Below are positions 1 to 7,282 of a stretch of DNA of 41,425 nt, piece by piece (the stretch's first letter is position 1; each line of letters starts with the position of its first letter). This DNA comes from Clostridia bacterium (lineage in GTDB: Bacteria > Bacillota > Clostridia > Oscillospirales > CAG-382), in contig JAGBXS010000037.1 in NCBI GenBank assembly GCA_017629175.1, positions 1-41,425 on the forward strand, written 5' to 3'. Made by a program: the position numbers and the translations under genes. Under the pieces are notes generated by a model. The model had not been told where the DNA came from. It worked only from the letters and a program-made list of their open reading frames with translations, and did not search any database.

Positions 1-1
1 C

Positions 2-520
2 AAAAAGGTGATCGTTATGGAGCCCGTAAAGGGAGGCGCCTTGGTGAACCTCCCTCCCGAAGCGGAAAAAGAGTTCGCGGCCTTGGGTGATGCGGCTCCC
101 GTTTCCTACGCGTTGAGATACGCCGCAAGCTACCCCGAGGTATTCATGGTGCTTTCCGGCATGGGCAACATGGAGATGATGGAATCCAACATCAAGACCA
201 TGCATCCCTTCGTTCCGCTGAACCGGCAGGAGCTGGCGGCCACCGATAAGGCCAGAGAGATCATCCGTCAGTACAACCAGATCCCCTGCACCAAGTGCAG
301 ATACTGCGCAGAAGTCTGCCCCAAGAACGTTCCCATCGCGGATCTGTTTGCGGTGTACAACGAATACGCCCTGGCGCGGATGACCAAAAAGGAAACCGCC
401 GAGAAGCTTTCTGCCTTTGAAGTCAAGGCAAGCGACTGTATCTCCTGCGGGAAGTGCGAGGGCATCTGTCCTCAGAGCATCAAGATCCGCGAGAAGCTGC
501 AAAATCTCGCAAAAATGTAA
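2..520 (+). CDS. Aldo/keto reductase with C-terminal ferredoxin-like domain (5' partial)
   Basis: The last 172 residues of an aldo/keto reductase; the reading frame is open to the left edge, so the N-terminal part of the TIM barrel lies outside the window. Visible are the late barrel segment VIVMEPVKGG, the segment FMVLSGMGNMEMMESNI typical of this clade, and two Cys clusters: CTKCRYCAEVCP, and CISCGKCEGICP near the end. These mark the group of aldo/keto reductases that carry a C-terminal 4Fe-4S dicluster domain, common in Clostridia and mostly of unknown substrate. It would act in the cytosol on a carbonyl or similar substrate, with electrons passing through or stabilised by the clusters. 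A hairpin terminator follows the stop at once, so it is the last gene of its transcript. Confidence 0.85.
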   Translation, partial: KKVIVMEPVKGGALVNLPPEAEKEFAALGDAAPVSYALRYAASYPEVFMVLSGMGNMEMMESNIKTMHPFVPLNRQELAATDKAREIIRQYNQIPCTKCRYCAEVCPKNVPIADLFAVYNEYALARMTKKETAEKLSAFEVKASDCISCGKCEGICPQSIKIREKLQNLAKM

Positions 521-533
521 TCGCTACATACAA

Positions 534-558
534 GGGTTGCCGTCACGGCAGCCCTTTT
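534..558 (+). terminator. Rho-independent terminator of the aldo/keto reductase
   Basis: A 9-bp GC-rich stem, GGGTTGCCG / CGGCAGCCC (one G-U pair), with a 3-nt loop and followed by TTTTCT, lies 14 bases after the stop codon. Confidence 0.85.
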
Positions 559-564
559 CTCATC

Positions 565-600
565 AAAAAAGCTCCGCCATGCAAAAACACGGCGAAGCCT
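565..600 (-). terminator. Terminator of ribF
   Basis: Read on the minus strand, GCTTCGCC and GGCGGAGC form an 8-bp stem (one G-U pair) around an A/T-rich loop, followed by TTTTTT. It lies just after the ribF stop and is back to back with the convergent aldo/keto reductase terminator. Confidence 0.75.
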
Positions 601-608
601 TGTGGGAT

Positions 609-1403
609 TTAAAGCTTTGCAAGGAAAGAGAGGGTGATCTTTCCCTTTGCGGGCAGTTCTACGGACGGAGGGAGCAAAAGCGTACAGGCGGTGTCCACAC
701 GGGCGGAGCTTTCATACACGTCTTCCCCGCTCTTTGCCTGCACCCGATAGGTGCCTTTACCGGGGAGCACGCCGTTCGCGGGGAACGCAAGGGTTACTTC
801 CCCATGGCTCTGCCCCAGAAGTGTGCATTCCGCGGTAAAGGGTCGCCCCAAAAGCCGTGCGGCGTGGGCGGGGTCCCCTTTCTCCAGCAGGTTGCGGATA
901 GAGGTGGAGCTGACGGACGCACCCTCGTCGGTGACCGGGGGCACCACGGAGACGATACCGTCCCCTGCCTCGGCAAACAATTGGATCAGATCCTCGGGGG
1001 TGCCTGCCCCCTTCTTACCGAAGGTGAAATTGAAGCCGCAGACCGCCATACGGCATCCGCAGGTATTCCAAAGAAATTCCGTGACAAACTCACGGGGAGA
1101 CAGATCCTTCAGCTCTGCAAAATCCCCCCAGATCACGAATTGCAACCCCGCTCTGCGGAATTGCTCCATCTTCTCCTCGTTACTGCACAAAAGAGGAATG
1201 GGCTTGCCGAAATAAAAGGACGGATGCCGTTCGAAGCAGAAAGCACCCAAGGCCAAGGGGGCGGATAACTTTTCGTTTTGGCGCTTCAATTCCTCGATCA
1301 ACGCCATATGACCGCGATGCACACCGTCAAAGTTCCCCAGCACCAAGCCGCAGGCCGTTACGGGAAATTCGCGGTGGGGATGGTTCAGATCGATCATCTT
1401 CAA
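609..1403 (-). CDS. ribF: FAD synthetase (RibF-type) with a degenerate riboflavin kinase part
   Basis: 264 residues. The N-terminal adenylyltransferase domain (about residues 15-185) makes FAD from FMN and ATP: LGNFDGVHRGH holds the HxGH-type nucleotide motif, followed by FCFERHP, GFNFTFGKKG and SSTSIRNLLEKGD. In bifunctional RibF a riboflavin kinase domain of about 120 residues follows, with a GxxLGFPTAN motif. Here only some 75 residues remain after GRPF; the motif is replaced by VTLAFPANG and no catalytic Glu region is recognisable. FAD synthesis is therefore expected, while FMN formation is doubtful. It has its own promoter and a GGAGGG ribosome site. It sits beside a flavin-heavy rnf/apbE operon, which suggests flavin supply, although it is a separate transcript. 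Confidence 0.85.
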   Translation of the reverse strand: MKMIDLNHPHREFPVTACGLVLGNFDGVHRGHMALIEELKRQNEKLSAPLALGAFCFERHPSFYFGKPIPLLCSNEEKMEQFRRAGLQFVIWGDFAELKDLSPREFVTEFLWNTCGCRMAVCGFNFTFGKKGAGTPEDLIQLFAEAGDGIVSVVPPVTDEGASVSSTSIRNLLEKGDPAHAARLLGRPFTAECTLLGQSHGEVTLAFPANGVLPGKGTYRVQAKSGEDVYESSARVDTACTLLLPPSVELPAKGKITLSFLAKL

Positions 1404-1434
1404 GGGGCTTCCCTCCTTTCACACAGATGGGACT

Positions 1435-1463
1435 ATTATAACAGAACCCGGGTATAAATGCAA
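1435..1463 (-). promoter_or_regulatory. Sigma-70-type promoter of ribF
   Basis: On the minus strand: TTGCAT (1463-1458), 17-bp spacer, TATAAT (1440-1435), about 30 bases ahead of the ribF start. Confidence 0.75.
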
Positions 1464-1474
1464 GAGCAAAAGAG

Positions 1475-1523
1475 AAAAACGGCGAAAAGGAATTTCTGTG
1501 GGAAATCCGTTCCGCCGTTTTTT
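1475..1523 (-). terminator. Terminator at the end of the rnf operon
   Basis: A long hairpin: AAAACGGCG pairs with CGCCGTTTT, with an inner AATTT/AAATC extension. Runs of T/A flank both sides, so it could work in both directions. It lies between the end of the Gx transporter gene and the ribF promoter. Confidence 0.8.
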
Positions 1524-1549
1524 GTTATTTTGTTTTGCCGTTTACGGCT

Positions 1550-2044
1550 TTATAGCTTCCACTTTTCGAACCGTTTCAGCATCAAGCCTGCAAGAAGCCC
1601 GATCACGGCGCCCGCCACCGTTCCGCTGAACAACAGCATGGGGAGGTAGAAGGCAATCTGCGCGGTTTGCGTCCACAGACAAGCGGCAATGATCTGCCCC
1701 ACGTTGTGAAGCACACCGCCGGTAACACTTACCGCAACGCAGGAGAAGCGATCGATCTTCTTCAAGAGGATCATGCCCAGCAGGCTCACGATGGCGCCTG
1801 CTACGCTGAAGGTCAGGGTCTGGATGTTGCCGAACAGCATGGAGATCAGCACAATGCGGATCATGCTGACGATCACCGTATCCTTCCAGCCTACCTTGTA
1901 AAGCAGGAAGGTCATCACCAGGTTGGGCAAGCCAAGCTTGATACCCGGGATGGCTACGGACACGGGGATCTGACTTTCCACAAAGGAAAGGATCATAGCA
2001 AGGGTAATGCACAACCCCAAAAAGGCAACCTTTTTTGTTTTCAT
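1550..2044 (-). CDS. Gx transporter family membrane protein (PF07456-like)
   Basis: 164 residues with about five hydrophobic segments; no signal peptide beyond the first helix. It matches by eye the Gx transporter family, often mis-named heptaprenyl diphosphate synthase component I; characteristic stretches are SFVESQIP, PGIKLGLPNL and GGVLHNVGQ. The transported substrate is not known. In Clostridia this gene and a NusG-domain-II gene often stand next to FMN-binding and ApbE genes, as here, so a role in supplying or supporting the membrane flavin system is plausible but unproven. Last gene of the rnf operon, 22 bp after the NusG-II gene. Confidence 0.8.
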   Translation of the reverse strand: MKTKKVAFLGLCITLAMILSFVESQIPVSVAIPGIKLGLPNLVMTFLLYKVGWKDTVIVSMIRIVLISMLFGNIQTLTFSVAGAIVSLLGMILLKKIDRFSCVAVSVTGGVLHNVGQIIAACLWTQTAQIAFYLPMLLFSGTVAGAVIGLLAGLMLKRFEKWKL

Positions 2045-2066
2045 ATACCCTTTCCTTTCTTTTGTT

Positions 2067-2420
2067 TTATCCTACCAGCTCCACGTCGTTTGTCCCTGCG
2101 CTGTAAACGGTAACGGTGAGACGGTTGGGCAGGCAAGTAATGGTCTCGCCGCTTTGATCGATCTTCCCTTGGTTCACGCATAGGTGATCGGGGCAGGTGG
2201 CGGAGGTGAGGTACGCCTTGCCGTCCTGGATACGGAGAATATTGGTTCCGCCGTTGAGGGGATATTCTCCGTTTTCGGACAAGCTATACTTGGCGACCTC
2301 CTTGCCGTCCACACGGACGACCACGTAGGCACCGTCTTCTTTGAAGAAATTCACTGCAAGAAACGCAACCAGAACCACAGCGAGGATTGCCGCTATGAGG
2401 ATCCAATCGTTTTTCTTCAT
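2067..2420 (-). CDS. NusG domain II-containing protein (extracytoplasmic, one membrane anchor)
   Basis: 117 residues. A single N-terminal membrane helix (about 6-27) is followed by a small beta-rich domain of the NusG_II type, with VVRVDGKEV, YPLNGG and the Cys-containing segment TCPDHLCVNQGKI, then CLPNRL. In the family these Cys lie outside the membrane. Despite the name it is not a transcription factor. Function unknown; it overlaps the rnfA stop by one base (TGATG), so the two are translated in tandem, and it stands where rnfB would be expected. Confidence 0.82.
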   Translation of the reverse strand: MKKNDWILIAAILAVVLVAFLAVNFFKEDGAYVVVRVDGKEVAKYSLSENGEYPLNGGTNILRIQDGKAYLTSATCPDHLCVNQGKIDQSGETITCLPNRLTVTVYSAGTNDVELVG

Positions 2421-2983
2421 CAGAACTTAAACTGGAGAGCGAGGAGCGCCAGCACGATCATACCTGCGGTGAGCAGAGCGATGGGCAGGCCGCGGAAGGG
2501 AGCGGGGATCGCTTCCTCGTCTACGTGGATGTCCTTCAGCTTTGCGTAGAGGGTCATGGTCAGCATAAAGCCGATGCCCACTGCGGCCGCGGTGATCAGT
2601 GCTTCCACGTAGGAATGCTCCACGTTGTGGAGGCAGAGACCCAAAACAGCGCCGTTAATGGCGAACTTCAAGAAGTCTGCTCTGCAGTAATCGTCCAGCA
2701 CCTTCTTACCAACCAAGTGAAGAACCTCGACCACTACCAGAACGATCACAACGAACGCCATGGTGCGGAGGTAGGAAGCCTTCTCCAGCAGGTAGTTATT
2801 TACAGGCCAGGAGATCAGGGTGGACAGAACCATTACAAGGGTGGTGCCCAGGCCCAGCACCAAGGATCTCTTGGTGGAGCGTTCATTTTCCAGAACGGCA
2901 CCGGTGCCCAGGAAGTGAAGCAATGCGTAGTTGTTGGAAAGGATGCCTGCCAGCAGGATCCCGAGAATAACGTTCAGTTCCAT
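2420..2983 (-). CDS. rnfA: Rnf complex membrane subunit A, cluster cysteines lost
   Basis: 187 residues, six expected membrane helices. Homology to RnfA/RsxA is clear: NNYALLHFLG, LGLGTTLVMVLST, YLRTMAFVVIV, NGAVLGLCLHN and VPAPFRG-like IPAPFRGLPIALLTAGM. In RnfA/NqrE the segments FLGxCP and TNCAVLG hold two Cys that, with two from RnfE/NqrD, bind an iron-sulfur cluster in the middle of the membrane. Here both positions are Gly (G28 and G111). The only Cys left are C100 and C117, at non-equivalent positions. The protein otherwise looks intact, so it is probably functional in a changed way. It directly follows rnfE (no gap) and overlaps the NusG-II gene by one base. Confidence 0.88.
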   Translation of the reverse strand: MELNVILGILLAGILSNNYALLHFLGTGAVLENERSTKRSLVLGLGTTLVMVLSTLISWPVNNYLLEKASYLRTMAFVVIVLVVVEVLHLVGKKVLDDYCRADFLKFAINGAVLGLCLHNVEHSYVEALITAAAVGIGFMLTMTLYAKLKDIHVDEEAIPAPFRGLPIALLTAGMIVLALLALQFKF

Positions 2984-3607
2984 TTAGCAATCTCCCTCCT
3001 GATCATTGTTTTCGTCCAAGTGATGATGCAGACCGGTGATCTTGTTCACCACTGCCATCACGATGGCAAGAACCAGATAACCGCCGAAGGCGCCTGCCAA
3101 AGCGGAGATCTTATAGTCCTGCAGGAATTCGATGGGCTGACCCCAGATGGTAGCGTTACCCAGAACCTCGCGGACCAAGGCACAGAGAACCATCATCACG
3201 GTGAAGAACAGACCGGTTACGATGGCAGTCTTGATGGAAGTGCCCTCGCCGTTATGGTCTGCAACCTCCTCCGCGTCGCGGTAGATCACCGCGCTGACGG
3301 AAAGGGTAGCCAGATGCACGCCCAGCATATCCACCACTACGGGGAAGTGCGCCTCCATGACCATGGAGATCAAGGAAACGAAGCCGGTGATGATCAAAAG
3401 GTAAGCGGGCATTTTTGCATAAGCGGGAATGATCTTATGCAGAGCGGAGATCACCACGGAAGAGAGGAGCAACGCCAGCAATACTGCCGCGCCCATACCC
3501 AGAGCCGCACGGATGTCTGCGCTGGATGCCATTACGAAGCCCGCGCCCAGCATCAGCAATGCAGAGGGGGTGCCTCTCAGCAGATAGGAAACTTTAGTCT
3601 TTTTCAT
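2984..3607 (-). CDS. rnfE: Rnf complex membrane subunit E, cluster cysteines lost
   Basis: 207 residues, six expected membrane helices. It aligns with RnfE/RsxE/NqrD through PSALLMLGAG, ALGMGA, MPAYLLIITGFVS, RDAEEVA and LVREVLGNATIWG. The canonical cluster ligands (LLGLCP and VTNCIVVGRAE) are replaced by Gly (about G23) and Ala (about A106). It is more diverged than RnfC or RnfD. The C-terminal tail is hydrophilic and His/Asp/Glu-rich (LHHHLDENNDQEGDC). ATGA overlap with rnfG. Confidence 0.85.
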   Translation of the reverse strand: MKKTKVSYLLRGTPSALLMLGAGFVMASSADIRAALGMGAAVLLALLLSSVVISALHKIIPAYAKMPAYLLIITGFVSLISMVMEAHFPVVVDMLGVHLATLSVSAVIYRDAEEVADHNGEGTSIKTAIVTGLFFTVMMVLCALVREVLGNATIWGQPIEFLQDYKISALAGAFGGYLVLAIVMAVVNKITGLHHHLDENNDQEGDC

Positions 3608-4923
3608 TCCTGTTCTCCTCCGATCTGAATAGAGTCAAACGCCGCAAAGACGTCCTGAGTAGCCAGCTTCACAGCGGTAGAAGAAACGGTTGCGCCGCTG
3701 ACCAGAAGCTCGTCGGAAACAGTTCCGGAAGTGATGCCGTCGAACAGATCCTCATAGCCCTTGAAGACGTCGGAGCCTACGTCGCCGTAGCCGGAGCCGT
3801 ATGCGGGCAGATACTCAACGCCGTGGCCGAAGAGGAATTCCTTGATGTCCTGAGAAACGATGGCGCCGTTTGCATCCAGAACGGTGCAGATGGACATTGC
3901 GCTGTCCTCATAAGTCAAGGGACGGGAGTAGAATGCGTAGTAGGTGTTCTCGCCGGTTACGAAGGAAGCGGCGTAAACCACGTTGCCGAAGGTGGTGAAG
4001 TTCAAGGGAGTGATCTCGGTGGCATCGGCGTAGCTAGCGGTCAGCATATTCTGTGCATCTGCACTGAAGTCCTGCAAAGCCGCTGCGGCAACAGCCTCTT
4101 CTACCAAAGCGGTGTTTGCCTCGGTAACGTCTGCGCCGGTGGTGTCGTAGAGCTTGCAGCTGCCTACGGCATTCACGATGGCCAGCAGGCTTGCCTCGCC
4201 GTTCTTCATAATGAAGGCGTAGCCGGTACCGTTGAGTGCCTTATAGCCCTCAGTGATGTTGCCGGATGCCTCTACGGCGTTGCCCTTCAGGAAGCCGCCG
4301 GAGGTAAGGCCGGTGTGCAGAGAAGGAATCATCTCGGTCAGGATCTGTGCATCGGTCTTCACGCCCTCTGCAATCAAATCGTTGGCGATCAGCACGCCCA
4401 TAGCCTCGCTGACTGCGGTCTTGAACGCGGTGGAGGAGTAGGTAGAGCCTGCTACCAGGCCAACGCCGGAGAGAGAGGAATCCTGGCCTACGTAGGTGGA
4501 CAGGTAGCCCGGATCCTTTGCACGGAAGTCAAAGCTTGCGGTATCGTTGTAAGCGTCGATCTGTACGCCGCAGATCTTACCGTCTGCGGAGATACCGATG
4601 GTGATCTCCATGGGAGCGGTGGAATAGTTGGATTCGCCGGTGCAACGGATGGCGTAGCCAAGACCGTTTGCTTCCTTGTAAACGGAAAGCACGCTGGCGG
4701 GAACGTCCTTCAAAGAGGAGGCAGCGGGGTTCTCGGCGCTGTACAGCAACGCCTCGCCGTCAAACACGGAGCCCTCGGGCATAACAGCCAGCAAGGGAGC
4801 GAACTCTGCACCTGCATTGTTTTCCTCAATGATGGGACCGGTGTAGAGGTTCAGAGCGAACATCGCACCGCCGAAGATGGCGACGATAACGAGAAGGATG
4901 ACCAGAGTTTTCAAGAATTTCAT
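3604..4923 (-). CDS. rnfG: RnfG-like protein with two FMN-binding domains
   Basis: 439 residues, about twice the usual RnfG length of about 200. One N-terminal helix (6-27) anchors it with the bulk outside the membrane. Two FMN-binding units are seen: the first about 80-175 with GLVAGSTYSST (T161 at the FMN-linked Thr position), the second about 315-430 with LLVSGATVSST (T412), the classic flavinylation motif with an upstream Asp (D404). Between them (about 215-310) is a stretch I cannot assign. ApbE, encoded two genes upstream, would attach FMN to Thr. The second site is canonical, the first altered (AGST for SGAT), so one or two flavins are possible. TAATG overlap with rnfD. Confidence 0.85.
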   Translation of the reverse strand: MKFLKTLVILLVIVAIFGGAMFALNLYTGPIIEENNAGAEFAPLLAVMPEGSVFDGEALLYSAENPAASSLKDVPASVLSVYKEANGLGYAIRCTGESNYSTAPMEITIGISADGKICGVQIDAYNDTASFDFRAKDPGYLSTYVGQDSSLSGVGLVAGSTYSSTAFKTAVSEAMGVLIANDLIAEGVKTDAQILTEMIPSLHTGLTSGGFLKGNAVEASGNITEGYKALNGTGYAFIMKNGEASLLAIVNAVGSCKLYDTTGADVTEANTALVEEAVAAAALQDFSADAQNMLTASYADATEITPLNFTTFGNVVYAASFVTGENTYYAFYSRPLTYEDSAMSICTVLDANGAIVSQDIKEFLFGHGVEYLPAYGSGYGDVGSDVFKGYEDLFDGITSGTVSDELLVSGATVSSTAVKLATQDVFAAFDSIQIGGEQE

Positions 4924-5867
4924 TATCTGACACCTCCCAAAGTCTTTTTCTTGGTGAAGTCACAAATAAAGGGAGTCAGAAGGTTCATGGTGAGGATGGC
5001 GATGGAAACGCCCTCGGGGAACATACCGAACTGTCTGATCGCAAAGGTGAGGAGACCTGCACCGATGCAGAATACCACGCGGCCGGAGCCGGTGTTGGGG
5101 GTGGTGACGTAGTCGGTTGCCATGAAGATAGCGCCCAACAGCAGACCGCCTGCCAGAACGTGCTGGAGTGCGAAGTATGCGTCAAAGCCGCAGAACAGGA
5201 AGTAGCAAAGGAAGGTGGTTGCCACGAAGGAAACGGGAACGTACCACTTGATCACCTTGCGAACCACCAGATACACGAAGCCCAAAAGGAGAGCTGCAGC
5301 GCAGGTTTCACCGATGGCACCGCCATGGAGACCCAGGAACAGATCCATCAGAGAGGGAGCCTCTGCCGCCGCAATCTCAGCGCCCTGGTTCAGAGCTGCC
5401 AGAGGAGTAGCGCCGGTGGTGATCTCCACCACGGTGGGAAGAGCAACGGCACCAACGGCACCGAAGGTCAACAGCATGAAAACACGTGCGGTGATGGCGG
5501 GGTTTACGATGTTCTTACCGATACCGCCGAAGAGGCACTTTACCACAACGATGGCAAATACAGAGCCTACTACGCACTGCCACAGCGGCACTGCGGTGCT
5601 GACGTTCAAGGCCAGCAAAAGGCCGGTTACCACAGCGGAAAGGTCGCCGATGGTCTGCTTTTTGCCTACGCAGAGATTAAACACGTACTCTGCAACAACT
5701 GCGCTGATCACGCAGGTCAAAACGGTCCAGAGGGCGGAAATACCGAAGATCACGATACCTGCAATCGTAGCGGGCAGCATGGCGATGACCACGTCCAGCA
5801 TGATGTTGCGGGTGGAGGAGCCCTTCTGGTGGATATGAGGGGTAGAGGAAATGTGAAGCTTACTCAT
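4923..5867 (-). CDS. rnfD: Rnf complex membrane subunit D
   Basis: 314 residues; many membrane helices. Matches RnfD/NqrB: SSTRNIMLDVVIAMLPA, TGLLLALNVS, NPAITARVF, and TTGATPLAAL with T154 as the expected covalent FMN site; later MATDYVTTPNTGSGR and RQFGMFPEGVSIAILTMNLLTP. The start is the ATG at 5867, which overlaps the rnfC stop (TAATG); an in-frame upstream extension has no homology. Unlike RnfA and RnfE it keeps its cofactor residue. It should carry riboflavin/FMN across the membrane part of the complex. Confidence 0.92.
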   Translation of the reverse strand: MSKLHISSTPHIHQKGSSTRNIMLDVVIAMLPATIAGIVIFGISALWTVLTCVISAVVAEYVFNLCVGKKQTIGDLSAVVTGLLLALNVSTAVPLWQCVVGSVFAIVVVKCLFGGIGKNIVNPAITARVFMLLTFGAVGAVALPTVVEITTGATPLAALNQGAEIAAAEAPSLMDLFLGLHGGAIGETCAAALLLGFVYLVVRKVIKWYVPVSFVATTFLCYFLFCGFDAYFALQHVLAGGLLLGAIFMATDYVTTPNTGSGRVVFCIGAGLLTFAIRQFGMFPEGVSIAILTMNLLTPFICDFTKKKTLGGVR

Positions 5868-7222
5868 TACTGTTTCCCTCCTTCTTTTTCTTTCTGAGCC
5901 GCCGCGTACTTCTTCAAGTATGCCTTTGCCTCCCAGTTGATCTGGAGCAAGGGACGGTTTGCGGGGCACACGTAGGAGCAGCAAGCGCAGTCAACGCACT
6001 GGCGAACACCGGTCTTGATCAAAAGCTTTGCTTTTCTGTCGGGGTTCTCTACGTGCATATAGCGGTCAACGTCTGCAACGGAGATGCCTACGGGGCACTT
6101 CTCGATACAACGGCCGCAGTTGATACAAGCGGATGCCTCGGGAAGCACGGCACTCTTCTCATCGAATACCAAAACGGCGTTGGAGACCTTTACGATGGGG
6201 TCGTCCACGGAGCAGATGGCAGTACCGTTCATGGGGCCGCCTACCACTACCTTGCCGGGCTGAGACTTCAAGCCGGTGAGCTTCAGCAGTTCGCTGATAC
6301 GGGTACCGATGGGAGCGATCAGGTTCATGGGCTTCTCCACTGCGGGGCCGTCCACGGTAACGATTCTCTCTACCAGGGGCATACCGGTGTTCAGGTATTC
6401 CGCCATCTTCGCCAGAGAGGAAACGTTGATGATCAGCGCGCCGAAGGAGGGGAAACGCTTACCTGCTACAGCAACTCTGCCGGTAGCGTTGTACAGCATG
6501 ACCTGCTTCGCGCCCTGAGGATAAATGGTCTTCAGCTCGTGGATCACTACGTAATCCTTGCCTGCAAAGGTCTTCTTCAATACCTCGATGGCATCTGCCT
6601 TGTTGGTCTCGATGCAGATCTTGTAGGTTGCGTTGCCCAAATACTGGTTCATGTACTTGCGGAGGTATTCGATACCGTCTGCGATCAGTTCGGGATGTGC
6701 CAGCATCATTCTGTGGTCGCTGGTGATGTAGGGCTCACACTCTGCGGCGTTGATCAGAACAGTGTCTACCTTGTAGTCGGGGTTGGTGGCCTCGTTGAAC
6801 TTTGCCCAAGTGGGGAAAGCCGCGCCGCCCAAGCCAACGATACCGCCGTCTCTTACAGCCTGCAGGAAGCTGTCGCAATCGGAGAATTCGGGAGCCTTTA
6901 CCGTCTCGCAAACCTCCATTTTTCCGTCGCTTTCGATACGGATGGCCAGAGTTTCCTTACCGCTTGCGGTTGCCATGGGAGCGATCTCCACTACGGTACC
7001 GGAAATGGTTGCGTGTACGGGAGAAGAGAATCTGCCCTCTTCCCGTGCGATGAGCTGGCCAACCTTAACGTGGTCGCCAACCTTTACGATCGGTTCTGCA
7101 TCATGCCCGGAATGCATATTCATCGGCAGGATGACCTCTGCGGGAATTTCGATCCGCTGAGGAACACACGCCGCGGTATGCTTGTTGTGAGGCACGTGCA
7201 AGGATGAAATGTCTTTTTTCAA
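5867..7222 (-). CDS. rnfC: Rnf complex peripheral subunit C (NADH side)
   Basis: 451 residues, soluble, cytoplasmic. GLGGAAFPTWAKF (130-142) is the flavin/NADH-binding segment shared with NuoF, and two four-Cys motifs for 4Fe-4S clusters are complete: CINCGRCIEKCP (from 366) and CVDCACCSYVCP (from 409). Length and order are normal for RnfC, so the NAD(H) end of the complex looks intact. It starts with TTG (7222-7220) behind AGAGGAAG; no better ATG is in frame. First rnf gene, 60 bp after apbE. With no rnfB nearby, the partner that would exchange electrons with ferredoxin is not evident. Confidence 0.92.
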   Translation of the reverse strand: MKKDISSLHVPHNKHTAACVPQRIEIPAEVILPMNMHSGHDAEPIVKVGDHVKVGQLIAREEGRFSSPVHATISGTVVEIAPMATASGKETLAIRIESDGKMEVCETVKAPEFSDCDSFLQAVRDGGIVGLGGAAFPTWAKFNEATNPDYKVDTVLINAAECEPYITSDHRMMLAHPELIADGIEYLRKYMNQYLGNATYKICIETNKADAIEVLKKTFAGKDYVVIHELKTIYPQGAKQVMLYNATGRVAVAGKRFPSFGALIINVSSLAKMAEYLNTGMPLVERIVTVDGPAVEKPMNLIAPIGTRISELLKLTGLKSQPGKVVVGGPMNGTAICSVDDPIVKVSNAVLVFDEKSAVLPEASACINCGRCIEKCPVGISVADVDRYMHVENPDRKAKLLIKTGVRQCVDCACCSYVCPANRPLLQINWEAKAYLKKYAAAQKEKEGGKQ

Positions 7223-7282
7223 AACCGTCTTCCTCTCTTTATTTTAGTGATTTTTATTTTCAAATTCAAAATGCAAGGCACA

